DNA of 64,000 bases from Methanothrix sp. (GCF_030055635.1 NZ_JASFYM010000008.1:1-64000), one strand, 5' to 3'; shown: positions 28,248 through 36,692, counted from the stretch's first letter. Numbers and translations are program-made. The notes: a model not told the origin generated them from the letters alone.

Positions 28248-28317
28248 GGCAAAAGTCGATTATCATTACAATCTCCCTCCTTTACCCTACATCCAATCGA
28301 CTTTTGCTCTCTTCTCA
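28248..28317 (+). ncRNA. Predicted small RNA, copy 2, with anti-SD loop
   Basis: Begins 25 nt after the TATA box with GGCAAAAGTCGATT, which pairs perfectly over 13 bp with AATCGACTTTTGC ending at 28307. The 33-nt loop holds CTCCCTCC and CCTACATCC. A pyrimidine tail (TCTCTTCTC) follows. Copy 1 differs at the loop-proximal stem pairs, yet the pairing is kept in both. The loop could pair with GGAGG ribosome sites. No protein frame fits. Expression is inferred. Confidence 0.58.
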
Positions 28318-28929
28318 ATCACCTTGCTTTCATATGTGCAGCGGACTGCGGCCAAGATCGTCGAACACCATCTCTAGTTGGGTGCGGACTCCTTATCATT
28401 GAGACGGATGCTCTTATCCATATGATGACCTGCCAGATTATGCAGTGGTCCTGCTATGCGTTATTGGAAAATGAATGTGCGATTCCAGCGACCTGCTTGC
28501 TTGACCTCTAAGTTGCTGAACACACAAGAGCGGAGACTGAAAATGCTCACCCGTTCAGATCCTCAGAGTATCTGTTTGTGGGTGTCGATCCCACCAGAAT
28601 CATTCGGTAATCTGAGCCCATGACCAGATTTCTGACGGACTGTTCTAACAGACCCAATCTTTCAGAGCCGAGACTGTTCCCCTGAAGACATAGACGCCCG
28701 TAAACAGACAGGAGCGTTTACAGCAGAATCTGAACACTGTGTGCTTTCATTCATACCTGACGCATCTGACATAGATGACATCTACATGAGATATAGATGA
28801 AACATAAAGATATAAGGAGAACCAACACACGCTTCACTGGCGCGGGTAAGAGAGTGGGATTATCCAAGCGTCCTCCATACCTCCTGTAGGATGCGGGGGA
28901 GGCACCCTCCCCTCCCTCGCGACATCTCC
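28318..28929. other. Gene-free stretch with one C element
   Basis: Over 600 bp without a gene; it holds the C element at 28409-28532. Near 28890-28920 GGGGGAGG and CCTCCCC form a GC hairpin at the 3' end of the minus-strand gene, a possible transcript end. The rest shows nothing I can support. Confidence 0.5.
28409..28532 (+). mobile_element. Family C miniature element, copy 1
   Basis: 124 bp bounded by TGCTCTTATCC and ACAAGAGCG, the C-family inverted ends. The flanks GAGACGGA and GAGACTGA match at 7 of 8 bases, an aged 8-bp target duplication. The interior is nearly the same as the copies at 48357 and 55639. Confidence 0.82.
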
Positions 28930-30381
28930 CTATCGGCTTTTCTTCTGCACAACTCCCTTAGAGCTGATCGTGAAGCTCCCGTAAAGCCTTGTCCCGACCT
29001 CAGATCCTCTGCTCATGTATCTTAGATCTGCAATGCCCTCAATGCTTCCTCTGCTCTCAAATGTGGATCGCGTGCTTCTCATGATCCCTGTGCTGCTGAG
29101 ATTTATAAAATCTCCGTAATACCTCTCCCGCATGTAGCTCGCCAGCTTCTGGTTCTCACAGCTCCAGCTCAGCCCCCATGTGCTGTTGTAGTCTATGCTC
29201 CTCATGCTCAGGTTGAGGGTGACTGGCGAGCGGTTAGCCAGCGATTCGCCCTGAAAGACTATCGATGTCGTCGAATAATCCGTTTCCTCGGATGATGCAT
29301 AGCTCCCAGATCCATGCTCTGCGAACTCAAAAACAAATCCTGCCTGCGATCTGACCTTTGTTGTGGCCGATGCACTCCGGTTGATACCTCCACCATCGAT
29401 TCGGACGCTGTTTGTCACATAGTATGCTTCCCGCTCGGTAGACATCCTGCGGTACACCGATGCATACCCGAAGCCTGTCACCCTTCCATCGATCCCAGCG
29501 GTTGCTGATCCCCTCAGCGTCTTCACCTTCACTGTTATCTGGCCGTGCTCACCCGGCCTCAACCCCCTTATGGTCCACACATTCGTTGTCCCCGGATCCG
29601 GCGGGGGGTACGCCTCGAGAAAGAGCGTTCTCGGGTCGTAGAACTCCCGCACTACAACATCAGTGGGGACCTCAAGGTTGTTCCCGTATGTTATGGTGTA
29701 GGTGATCGTGCTTCCTGGACTGACACTGCTCTGCTTCGCCTTCTTTATGGAGTTCCTCTCCAGAGGCTCGAAGCTTATCACCTCCCCTGCTATTCTGACG
29801 TAGTCCACGTAGCAGGAGACGCCCTCATACTTCGTGGCGCCTTTGAGGCGTATGTAGACCTTTACAACATCCATCCCCCGGAGGATCTCCTGAGCATCTT
29901 CCCAGAAAACCTCCTTCCTGCTCTTCTCAGGATCCTTGCTCCTTATGCTCAGCCTCGATTCTGATGCATCGAACTCGCGCCAGCCGTTGGAATTCCCACC
30001 TGTGTCAAGCCACCTGCCATCGCTCCAGGAGGCCAGGCTGATCAGAATGCTCGCGTCGTCTGGATCGCTGCTGCTCGATTTTCCATCGTTATTTCCGTCG
30101 AGCATGACCTCCAGCTCGATGGATCCCCTGTTCGATGCCGGGTGAAGCCAGAGGTTGAGATTATCGAGAGAATCTATTCGCGTGGGGCTGATGGTTATCG
30201 GCACGCTCTTGGACGATCCTCCCGGATACACGCTTAGACGCGCGGAGTGGGTTCCATGGTAACCCATGCCTGATATCTCTGCGGCGCTTTTCTTCGATCT
30301 GGTAATGCTGTAGTCAGCGTCGGTGATCGCGCCGGCTGCGCTGACCAGCAAGAGCAACATGATTATGGATATTACTCGCAT
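28930..30381 (-). CDS. Secreted surface protein with DUF11-like domain
   Basis: A protein of about 483 residues, exported by a Sec signal peptide (VISIIMLLLLVSAAGA). ATG at 30381 is preferred; a TTG at 30396 adds five residues. Residues about 50-210 look like a lectin-like or beta-sandwich module with a calcium-type DGNNDGKSSSSDPDD loop. Residues about 220-300 resemble the DUF11/CARDB repeat (SVSPGSTITYTITYGN, then LRPGEHGQITVKVKT). There is no C-terminal membrane anchor. It is divergent from the curlin-like gene across 248 bp, and both are likely envelope proteins. Confidence 0.78.
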   Translation of the reverse strand: MRVISIIMLLLLVSAAGAITDADYSITRSKKSAAEISGMGYHGTHSARLSVYPGGSSKSVPITISPTRIDSLDNLNLWLHPASNRGSIELEVMLDGNNDGKSSSSDPDDASILISLASWSDGRWLDTGGNSNGWREFDASESRLSIRSKDPEKSRKEVFWEDAQEILRGMDVVKVYIRLKGATKYEGVSCYVDYVRIAGEVISFEPLERNSIKKAKQSSVSPGSTITYTITYGNNLEVPTDVVVREFYDPRTLFLEAYPPPDPGTTNVWTIRGLRPGEHGQITVKVKTLRGSATAGIDGRVTGFGYASVYRRMSTEREAYYVTNSVRIDGGGINRSASATTKVRSQAGFVFEFAEHGSGSYASSEETDYSTTSIVFQGESLANRSPVTLNLSMRSIDYNSTWGLSWSCENQKLASYMRERYYGDFINLSSTGIMRSTRSTFESRGSIEGIADLRYMSRGSEVGTRLYGSFTISSKGVVQKKSR

Positions 30382-30527
30382 GATTACTACTATCAACAGG
30401 AGGTACTAAAATAATTCGATTTAATTTATTAATTTATTTCCAAATATTCCGTCTGGATCTATATCAGCACCACTAACCGCATCGGGGTATACATTGAGCT
30501 GATATTGAACCTATATGAAAAATAGGA

Positions 30528-30535
30528 ATTTAAAT
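30528..30535 (+). promoter_or_regulatory. TATA box of the curlin-like gene
   Basis: ATTTAAAT after AATAGGA. The expected start of transcription, about 26 nt on, falls at 30556-30560, exactly where the structured leader begins. Confidence 0.6.
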
Positions 30536-30557
30536 CCGCCACAGATACGTTTTTCTT

Positions 30558-30619
30558 GCGGGTTGGGGCGTGGGGGAAACTCGCCGGGCGGGGCCCCTTC
30601 CTGGGGCCCCGTAACCCGC
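30558..30619 (+). promoter_or_regulatory. Three-way-junction 5' leader of the curlin-like mRNA
   Basis: GCGGGTT at 30558 pairs with AACCCGC ending at 30619. Inside it, GGCG pairs with CGCC around a loop of about 11 nt, and GGGGCCCC pairs with a second GGGGCCCC across TTCCT. The result is a compact 62-nt three-way junction starting at the predicted first base of the transcript and ending one base before the AGGTGA ribosome site. It may control translation or protect the mRNA end. It is not a tRNA: no anticodon or T arm fits. Confidence 0.6.
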
Positions 30620-30629
30620 AGGTGATGGT

Positions 30630-31358
30630 ATGAGATACATTGCATTGATGTTGATGTTTATGATACCGCTTGCCTCCGCATATCATGGGGGCAATACCGT
30701 GTCGCAGTCCATAGACATGTCCGCATCCGGTGGCTATGTGAGCCAGAGCGCCTCGAATGCCGCGGTGGTGGTTGGCGATAACAACAATGTAAACCAGAAG
30801 ATAAGCCAGAGCGCCTCCGGGAACTACGTAACGCAGAGCGCCGCGAATGCAGCCGTTGTCATCGGCAACAGCAATACGGTCGGCCAGAGCACATCCCAGA
30901 GCGCAAATGGCAACACCATATCACAGAGCGCGGCCAATGCTGTCGCTGTGGTCGGAGACCTGAACACGGTCAACCAGCTCGTCTCACAGACCGCCAGCGG
31001 CAATGAGATATACCAGAGCGGATGGAATACGGCCACTTTAGTGGGCAACGGCAATGCACTGACCCAGCAGGTGGTCCAGACGATAAACATGCTGCCTGCA
31101 CATGTCGATCCGAGCCAGACGATGAGCAACTCCGCATACATCATGGGCAGCTACAACACCGTCGATCAGGGGCTGTACGGCACAATCCTCGCCGGCACGA
31201 ACAACGCCCCGATGTATCAGTCTGGAAGAAACTACATACAGACAAACGATCCGAGCGGCAACAGCTACAGCCAGAGGATCAGGTTCTCCGTCAGAGCAGG
31301 GCCAAGAGCTCCGGTCTCGCAGTCAGGCCAGAACGAGATACGCATCGGACCTCTCTGA
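30630..31358 (+). CDS. Secreted curlin-like repeat protein, candidate amyloid
   Basis: A 242-residue protein with a short signal peptide ending near ASAYHG. Residues about 22-150 contain imperfect repeats of 33-36 residues built on SQSAS-G-YVSQSA-NAAVVVGDNNNVNQ. They are rich in Gln, Asn, Ser and Gly, with regularly spaced Q and N as in curlin strands. Later parts are looser (MYQSGRNYIQTN, VSQSGQNEIRIG). Such repeats form stacked beta-strands that fibrillise outside the cell. The sheath of Methanothrix is a published amyloid (MspA); whether this is that protein or a relative I cannot tell. It has its own promoter and a structured leader. Confidence 0.8.
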   Translation: MRYIALMLMFMIPLASAYHGGNTVSQSIDMSASGGYVSQSASNAAVVVGDNNNVNQKISQSASGNYVTQSAANAAVVIGNSNTVGQSTSQSANGNTISQSAANAVAVVGDLNTVNQLVSQTASGNEIYQSGWNTATLVGNGNALTQQVVQTINMLPAHVDPSQTMSNSAYIMGSYNTVDQGLYGTILAGTNNAPMYQSGRNYIQTNDPSGNSYSQRIRFSVRAGPRAPVSQSGQNEIRIGPL

Positions 31359-31413
31359 GGTCCATTTTTTAACTGGATAGAGAGCCCGAATAGTCGATGG
31401 AGATTTCCCGAAG

Positions 31414-31633
31414 CGCTCTTATCCATCTGATAACTTGCCCGGAGAGATGGTGGTGCTATGCATTCATGTCGGTTGAGGATTCCTAAAAACATTTTGGTAT
31501 AAAACTACTTTGATAAAAGCATGCTGCGACATATCCCGATCATTGAATAGGAGGTTAATAGGAATCCTCGACTGAATAAGTGCCTCAAGCAACCGCCCTG
31601 CATGACCTCCAAGTTGCTGGGTGCATAAGAGCG
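31414..31633 (+). mobile_element. Family C element, copy 2, split by an A element
   Basis: CGCTCTTATCC at the left and ATAAGAGCG at the right, flanked by the perfect 8-bp duplication TCCCGAAG. The 220-bp span includes a 95-bp family A element; without it the length is about 125 bp, as in other C copies. The A element is therefore the younger insertion. Confidence 0.9.
31475..31569 (+). mobile_element. Family A miniature element, copy 3 (nested)
   Basis: 95 bp with the usual GAGGATTCCTA and TAGGAATCCTC ends and a 5-bp internal loss after TAAAAAC. It lies inside C copy 2. The flanking 4-mers GGTT and GACT no longer match, unlike the other four A copies. Confidence 0.82.
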
Positions 31634-31811
31634 TCCCGAAGACGCCAGGGTTTGACATTGTGAATCTCAGTGATCCGAGTGCGAGTTAACTGGAAGAGAG
31701 ACCAGAGGGAGATCTCGAGTATGCTCTAGCCCATGAATTATCGGAGAGAGGGGATATCAGGATCTGTAATTCTGTGCTGATCCGCTGATTCAGCGGGATG
31801 ATCCTGCTTTT

Positions 31812-32951
31812 TTATGCAGTTCTCACAATCTCCTCGTACTCGCTCGTGCTCAGATAAACAGGGGCATACTTGATGCCCCTATCCCTCAGATCCCCCACAT
31901 ACGATCGCAGATGCTTCTTCGAGCCCGCGAGAAGCCCGCTGTAGACATCGATTACCTCCTTATTACCGGTCTCAGCTATCGCTCTCTCCAGATCGATGAT
32001 GCTGATCTCCTCGAACCTCGCGGCTGCCATGAGAGCATCATGATCTGAGGATGCTTTGGAGAGCAATTCATCATGAACCCTCTGCAGAGTCTGATTATCA
32101 AAAATGCCTATTTCCAGAACAGGCGTCTCCACTCCGTATCTATCCATGAGAGCTCCGATCTGATCTATGTGGCTCTGCTCAGACCTGACAAGATCCAGGA
32201 AGACCGTCAGGCCTGTCCTCTCATAAAGCGATCCGTAGAGATCACGGGCTGCCTTCTCCTCCTTCCAGATGAAGAGCATCCACTCGATATCGTTCTCGGT
32301 CAGGTTCTGTGAGATCTGATGTGCAGGGCTCTGGGGCCTTCCCAGATATATCATGCCCTCGCCGTATGCGATGTTGTGCTTTACACCTGGATCCATGCTA
32401 TCGGACATCGCCCAGATTATCGATACGCTCTGCTCAGGTCTCAGTACTTTGTCGAAGCGATCTCCGGTCTCGAGCTTTCTCCTGAACTCCACAACGGTGT
32501 GTGCGCCGTAGCTCCTGCCGCCATGCTCAAGTATGTCGTATGTGCCACCGAGCATTGTATCATCGATATGCGGGCCGTAGTTGCCTGTAGAATATTCATC
32601 AAGCACTCTCACGCTCCCGTTGACAAACGCCATCACCATATCCGCGTCCTTCATCCACTCAGAGGGCTCAAAGCCGATGGCGAGCCATCCTCGAGTGCTT
32701 CCATTTAAGGCCATGTAGAGATGCTCATCATCTATCTTCCATGATACCGTCATCACTCCACCGGTGTAACCCTGCCTGGGAGTGCTGTAGAGCTTTAGAT
32801 GGTGCGAGTACTCATTCACACCCACAACGCCGTCGGGCCGCCATTCCTCCGAGACGGCGCTTTCTGCAACAACCTGAGGCTCCTCTGGCTGTATGCATCC
32901 TGAAAAGAGGAGCAGCGCCAAGACCAGAAGCACAATCTCATCGCGTATCAT
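31812..32951 (-). CDS. Lipoprotein with DOMON and DUF2202 ferritin-like domains
   Basis: A 379-residue protein. Lipoprotein signal with LLFSGC lipobox (Cys near 19). Residues about 40-200 form a DOMON-type domain (WKIDDEHLYMALNGSTRGWLAIGF and later SIIWAMSDSMDP), a fold that binds heme or sugar. Residues about 220-370 match DUF2202, a ferritin-like four-helix bundle: WKEEKAARDLY, SEQSHIDQI, ARFEEISIIDLE and SKKHLRSY supply Glu/His ligands for a di-iron site. A surface-anchored protein joining a possible heme module with a di-iron module suggests redox work outside the cell. The partner is unknown. Confidence 0.85.
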   Translation of the reverse strand: MIRDEIVLLVLALLLFSGCIQPEEPQVVAESAVSEEWRPDGVVGVNEYSHHLKLYSTPRQGYTGGVMTVSWKIDDEHLYMALNGSTRGWLAIGFEPSEWMKDADMVMAFVNGSVRVLDEYSTGNYGPHIDDTMLGGTYDILEHGGRSYGAHTVVEFRRKLETGDRFDKVLRPEQSVSIIWAMSDSMDPGVKHNIAYGEGMIYLGRPQSPAHQISQNLTENDIEWMLFIWKEEKAARDLYGSLYERTGLTVFLDLVRSEQSHIDQIGALMDRYGVETPVLEIGIFDNQTLQRVHDELLSKASSDHDALMAAARFEEISIIDLERAIAETGNKEVIDVYSGLLAGSKKHLRSYVGDLRDRGIKYAPVYLSTSEYEEIVRTA

Positions 32952-33240
32952 TCATGATGATAGATGCTGGCTTTATACAAATTTATTGTCATCGTCCTGC
33001 AGCCAGGTCAATCATGATCTAGGCGTATGGAACTGCAATACCAAGTATCTACGAGTATTTACATATTTATATTATTATAAAACACAGGCTCATCCCGCCG
33101 ATCCGGCAGATCGTTATCTTGGAGAGGTAGACAGAGCCCATTGCAATTGATCAAAGCTACCAGAGTTTGCCTATCGAAGATTCTACCGGCTGGGACGAAC
33201 ACAGATCGTCACACGTTCTGTCTCGCTTTGCATAAAGGTG
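32952..33240. other. Intergenic DNA before the D element
   Basis: Contains the minus-strand promoter of the lipoprotein gene (TTTGTATA near 32970 on that strand, which would give a nearly leaderless mRNA) and repeat G copy 1. No gene is seen. Confidence 0.45.
33085..33195 (+). repeat. Dispersed repeat G, copy 1
   Basis: About 110 bp that aligns loosely with intergenic stretches at 39832, 43395 and 46398. Shared words are GGCGGATCG-like, GATTGAAGTTACCAGA-like (here GATCAAAGCTACCAGA) and TTCGAC-like. Boundaries are approximate. No inverted ends are seen. Confidence 0.45.
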
Positions 33241-33357
33241 TGCTGTGTTGGATAAGTCATGAAAATCCGCGAGCAGAAGACGATTTCAGGAATGCACGGA
33301 GAATAGATTGGAATCGACATCTGGAGACGTCATCACGAGAGGTTATCCAACACAGCA
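33241..33357 (-). mobile_element. Family D miniature element, copy 1
   Basis: 117 bp with 15-bp inverted ends, TGCTGTGTTGGATAA and TTATCCAACACAGCA. It is flanked by the perfect 8-bp duplication TAAAGGTG. Its reverse complement aligns along its length with copies at 42725 and 48517, so its orientation is opposite to theirs. Confidence 0.93.
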
Positions 33358-33391
33358 TAAAGGTGCAGAGCTCATGATGCAACGCCCTGCA

Positions 33392-34627
33392 TCATGCCTG
33401 AAGTTCCTCAGATCTCCACAGCATAGCCTCCCCGAGGATCATGCCACATGAAGCCGCTGCGGCCAGCAGAGCGCCGAAGAGGAAAGTCGCCTCCGGTCCG
33501 TATACCTGCCAGATCGAGCCTGCGATCAGGCCAGATGCTATCGATGCAATCCCGACCATTCCATGATAAGCCCCCAGTGCTGTGCATCTGATCTCATCAC
33601 AGCTCAGATCCGAGACGTAAGCACTCTGCGCCCCATCGACCACCGCGAAGACGAGACCGTACATGATGAAGAGCAGCACGAGCCACTCAGAAGATGACAC
33701 AAAGACAAACCCAAGGGCGACCAGCGAGAACAACGCATAGCCGATCGCAAGCGTCCATCTTCTCCCTATGAGATCTGATGCCATCCCGCTTGGTATGGAC
33801 ATTCCAGAATAAACCACGTTGAATAGCACGTAAAGCAGGAGGGGGGCTCCGACTGCGAGAGCTCCCGTGAAGAGCTCCTGTGCCCTGAGCATGAAGAACA
33901 TGTAGCTGAAGTTCGCAAGCGAGAATAGGGATGCCACCAGGATGAACCACCTGAGCCTTGGTGACAACGAGGAGATTCCAGGCCTAAGGATCCTCACCGG
34001 AGATCTCCGTATGTCCCTGACATAAATGAGAGGTATAAATGCCATCAATGAGAGAACAGCTGCGACCGCCAGGATCTCCCTGAATCCAAGCCCCGCGCTC
34101 CACAGGGCGTATGCCATTCCAGATCCAAGCACCGCCCCAAAGGTATCAAGCGCTCTCACCGTGCCGAAGCCCCTTCCGATATGCGAGGGCTCGACAGATC
34201 CGGAGATTATCGCATCCTTCGGCGCTGCCCTCACACCCTTGCCGCAGCGCTCGAGGCTTTTAAGCAGGACAACATGCTGCCATGATCCTGATAGTGGTAA
34301 AATCGTCTTGGCCAATGCAGAGAGCCCGTAGCCTGCTACGACTAAGGTCTTCCTTTTCCCTGTAATATCGCCCACATATCCTGAGAGTATCTTCAGGATG
34401 CTCGGAATGCCCTCGCTGAGGCCTCCCACCAGCCCCACAGCAAACGCACCACCTCCCAGTGATGTGATGAAGAGAGGCATGATCGGCTGTATGATCTCGC
34501 TGCTGGTGTCGTTCAATAAGCTCACGATCCCGATGAACAGGATATTTCTGCCGCCGTCCTCAGCCCTCTGATCTTCTGCCATCCTGCAGATCTTTACAAC
34601 AGCGAATATATCATCCCAGCGAAACAT
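33392..34627 (-). CDS. Major facilitator superfamily transporter
   Basis: A 411-residue protein with twelve hydrophobic segments in two six-helix halves. The loop between helices 2 and 3 carries GYVGDITGKRKT, the MFS A-motif, repeated as GMASDLIGRRWT in the second half. NDTSSEIIQPIMPLFI at helix 1 resembles a prokaryotic MFS subgroup found near metal and drug genes. The substrate is unknown. It is divergent from the glycan operon, 57 bp away, so the two may share a regulatory region. Confidence 0.9.
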   Translation of the reverse strand: MFRWDDIFAVVKICRMAEDQRAEDGGRNILFIGIVSLLNDTSSEIIQPIMPLFITSLGGGAFAVGLVGGLSEGIPSILKILSGYVGDITGKRKTLVVAGYGLSALAKTILPLSGSWQHVVLLKSLERCGKGVRAAPKDAIISGSVEPSHIGRGFGTVRALDTFGAVLGSGMAYALWSAGLGFREILAVAAVLSLMAFIPLIYVRDIRRSPVRILRPGISSLSPRLRWFILVASLFSLANFSYMFFMLRAQELFTGALAVGAPLLLYVLFNVVYSGMSIPSGMASDLIGRRWTLAIGYALFSLVALGFVFVSSSEWLVLLFIMYGLVFAVVDGAQSAYVSDLSCDEIRCTALGAYHGMVGIASIASGLIAGSIWQVYGPEATFLFGALLAAAASCGMILGEAMLWRSEELQA

Positions 34628-34684
34628 TCATACTCCAGGCTTTCTGTGGAAGATTCAAACAAAGGTGAAGAGGAGAGCTGCATA

Positions 34685-35776
34685 ATGGATTTCATCCCGA
34701 TTGCCAGGCCGCTCCTGGGTGATGAGGAGATAGAGGCCGTATCCCAGGTGATCAGGTCCGGCATGCTTGTTCAGGGAGAGATGGTCAGGCGATTTGAGGA
34801 GGGTTTCTCCACATACATTGGAGTGAAAAACTCGGTAGCTGTGAGCAACGGAACCGTGGCGCTGGATCTCGCGCTCAGGGCTTTTGGTTTTAAACCCGGA
34901 GACGAGATCATATGCCCGGCGTTCACGTTCATCGCAACATCAAACGCAGTTCTTTATCAGGGGCTCCGGCCTGTCTTTGCAGATGTCGACCCCAGGACGT
35001 TCAACATCGATCCTGAAGATGTTCTTGAGAGGGTGAACAGCAAGACAAAGGCAATCCTGGGAGTGCACCTATACGGCCAGCCTTTCGATTTAAAGGCCAT
35101 CAGCGAGATCTGCGAGGATCACGATCTCATCCTCATAGAGGACTGCGCCCAGGCGCATGGCGCTGAGTACGAGGGGAGAAAAGTGGGGAGCTTCGGCACA
35201 GGATGCTTCTCATTCTACCCGACGAAGAACATGACCACAGGAGAGGGGGGGATGATAACAGCAGACGACGATGCGCTTGCAGAGAGGCTGAGACTTCTGA
35301 GGAACCATGGGGACCTCGGGAAGTACAATCACGTGATGCTCGGCTACAACTACAGAATGACGAACATCCAGGGCGCGATAGGCCTTGTGCAACTCAGAAA
35401 ACTGGATGGATTCATAAATGCCAGGATAAGGAATGCAGAGTACCTCAGCTCGCACATAAGCAGAGATGGCATAACAACGCCCTGGAGGGATCCCAGATGC
35501 AAGCATGTCTACAATCAGTACGTTCTCCGAGTCGAGGACGATTTTCCAATGAGCCGTGATGCTCTCGCCAGCTACCTCCAGTCGAGAGGCGTCGGAACAG
35601 GCATACATTACCCGATGCCTGTTTATGAGCAGCCTCTTTACAGACAGCTAGGAATCAGATCGAGCTGCCCCGCTGCCGAGGACGTATCGAGGAGGGTGAT
35701 AAGCGTTCCGGTGCATCCAGGGCTCAGCGATGAGAATCTGAAGAGGATCGCGGATGCGGTGAACAGCGCAGGGTGA
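34685..35776 (+). CDS. WbpE-like DegT/DnrJ/EryC1 sugar aminotransferase
   Basis: A 363-residue PLP enzyme of the sugar aminotransferase family. FYPTKNMTTGEGG holds the PLP Lys (near residue 178), EDCAQAHGA has the Asp that contacts the cofactor ring, and SNGTVALDLAL the phosphate site. ATG at 34685 follows GAGGAGA; a GTG at 34646 adds 13 poor residues. With the next three genes it matches the WbpA-B-D-E set that makes UDP-2,3-diacetamido-2,3-dideoxy-glucuronic acid; this step adds the 3-amino group. The sugar is known from archaeal and bacterial surface glycans. Confidence 0.92.
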   Translation: MDFIPIARPLLGDEEIEAVSQVIRSGMLVQGEMVRRFEEGFSTYIGVKNSVAVSNGTVALDLALRAFGFKPGDEIICPAFTFIATSNAVLYQGLRPVFADVDPRTFNIDPEDVLERVNSKTKAILGVHLYGQPFDLKAISEICEDHDLILIEDCAQAHGAEYEGRKVGSFGTGCFSFYPTKNMTTGEGGMITADDDALAERLRLLRNHGDLGKYNHVMLGYNYRMTNIQGAIGLVQLRKLDGFINARIRNAEYLSSHISRDGITTPWRDPRCKHVYNQYVLRVEDDFPMSRDALASYLQSRGVGTGIHYPMPVYEQPLYRQLGIRSSCPAAEDVSRRVISVPVHPGLSDENLKRIADAVNSAG

Positions 35777-35780
35777 TTCG

Positions 35781-36692
35781 ATGAATGTTGGAGTTATAGG
35801 CGTCGGCTCGATGGGTCGCAACCACGTGCGCGTCTACTCCGAGCTGAAGGGCGTGGAGAACCTCTACGTCTACGATTCTGTGGAGAAAAATGCAGAGGCT
35901 GCGAGGGAGTTTGCAACGATATGCCACAGCATCGATGAGCTTCTAGATGCATCAGAGGCTGTCTCCATCTGTGTCCCCACCAGGTATCATTACGATGTCG
36001 CCATGCGTGTGATCGAGGCCGGAGTACACTGTCTAATAGAGAAGCCGATGACCCTCACGCTGGATGAGGCTGAGAGGCTCCTGAGCGCAATCCGTGGGAG
36101 GGATCTGGTGGTTGGGGTCGGGCACATCGAGCGCTTCAATCCCATAGTGACAGAGATAAAGAGGATAATCAAGTCGCCCGCATATGTTGAGATAAAGAGG
36201 CACAATCCTGGATCCTCGAGGATAACAGATTCATCAGTCGTCGAGGACCTGATGATCCACGATATCGATATAGTCTTCAACGTGCTCTTTCCGGGAAGAG
36301 AGGATTACACGATAAGCAGCGCCGGCACGAGGAACGTCTGCGAAGCTCTGATAAGATTCGACTCATCGATCGTCTCCCTATCAGCGAGCCGCCTGTCATC
36401 CAAGAAGTTCAGGACTTTCTATGTAGAGGAGGAAGGAGTCACCACAGAAGGCGACTTCATGACCCAGGAGGTGTACATCTACAGAAAGCCTGATAAGTAC
36501 CTCAAGGAGGGTGAGAGGTACCTACAGGAGAACATAATCGAGAAGGTGCTCGTCAGCAAGGTGGAGCCGCTTAAGGTCGAGCTCCGGGCGTTTCTGGACG
36601 CGGTCAGGGGCAGGCAGGAGTTCCCTGTAACGCCTGAGCAGGCATTCAGAAACATGAAGGTATGCGCTGAGATATCGAGGGGGCTTGTATGA
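35781..36692 (+). CDS. WbpB-like Gfo/Idh/MocA oxidoreductase
   Basis: A 303-residue NAD-dependent sugar oxidoreductase. GVIGVGSMGRNHVRVY is the Rossmann loop, EKPMTLT carries the catalytic Lys (near residue 91), and HIERFNP and DLMIHDIDI match the family core with its HD pair. In the WbpB role it oxidises the 3-position of UDP-GlcNAc-uronate before transamination. It starts 5 nt after the aminotransferase and ends in an ATGA overlap with the acetyltransferase. Confidence 0.92.
   Translation: MNVGVIGVGSMGRNHVRVYSELKGVENLYVYDSVEKNAEAAREFATICHSIDELLDASEAVSICVPTRYHYDVAMRVIEAGVHCLIEKPMTLTLDEAERLLSAIRGRDLVVGVGHIERFNPIVTEIKRIIKSPAYVEIKRHNPGSSRITDSSVVEDLMIHDIDIVFNVLFPGREDYTISSAGTRNVCEALIRFDSSIVSLSASRLSSKKFRTFYVEEEGVTTEGDFMTQEVYIYRKPDKYLKEGERYLQENIIEKVLVSKVEPLKVELRAFLDAVRGRQEFPVTPEQAFRNMKVCAEISRGLV

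Larger units (their letters stand above)
31359..31811. other. Gene-free stretch holding nested elements
   Basis: Apart from the C and A elements there is a hairpin at 31783-31800, GCTGATTCAGC, near the 3' end of the lipoprotein gene, a possible transcript end. No protein gene seen. Confidence 0.5.

Noticed and set aside
30558-30620. tRNA-like fold with a 7-bp acceptor-like stem ending in AACCCGCA
   Set aside because: There is a D-arm-like hairpin but no anticodon arm or T arm, and the length is only about 62 nt. It is better read as an mRNA leader.
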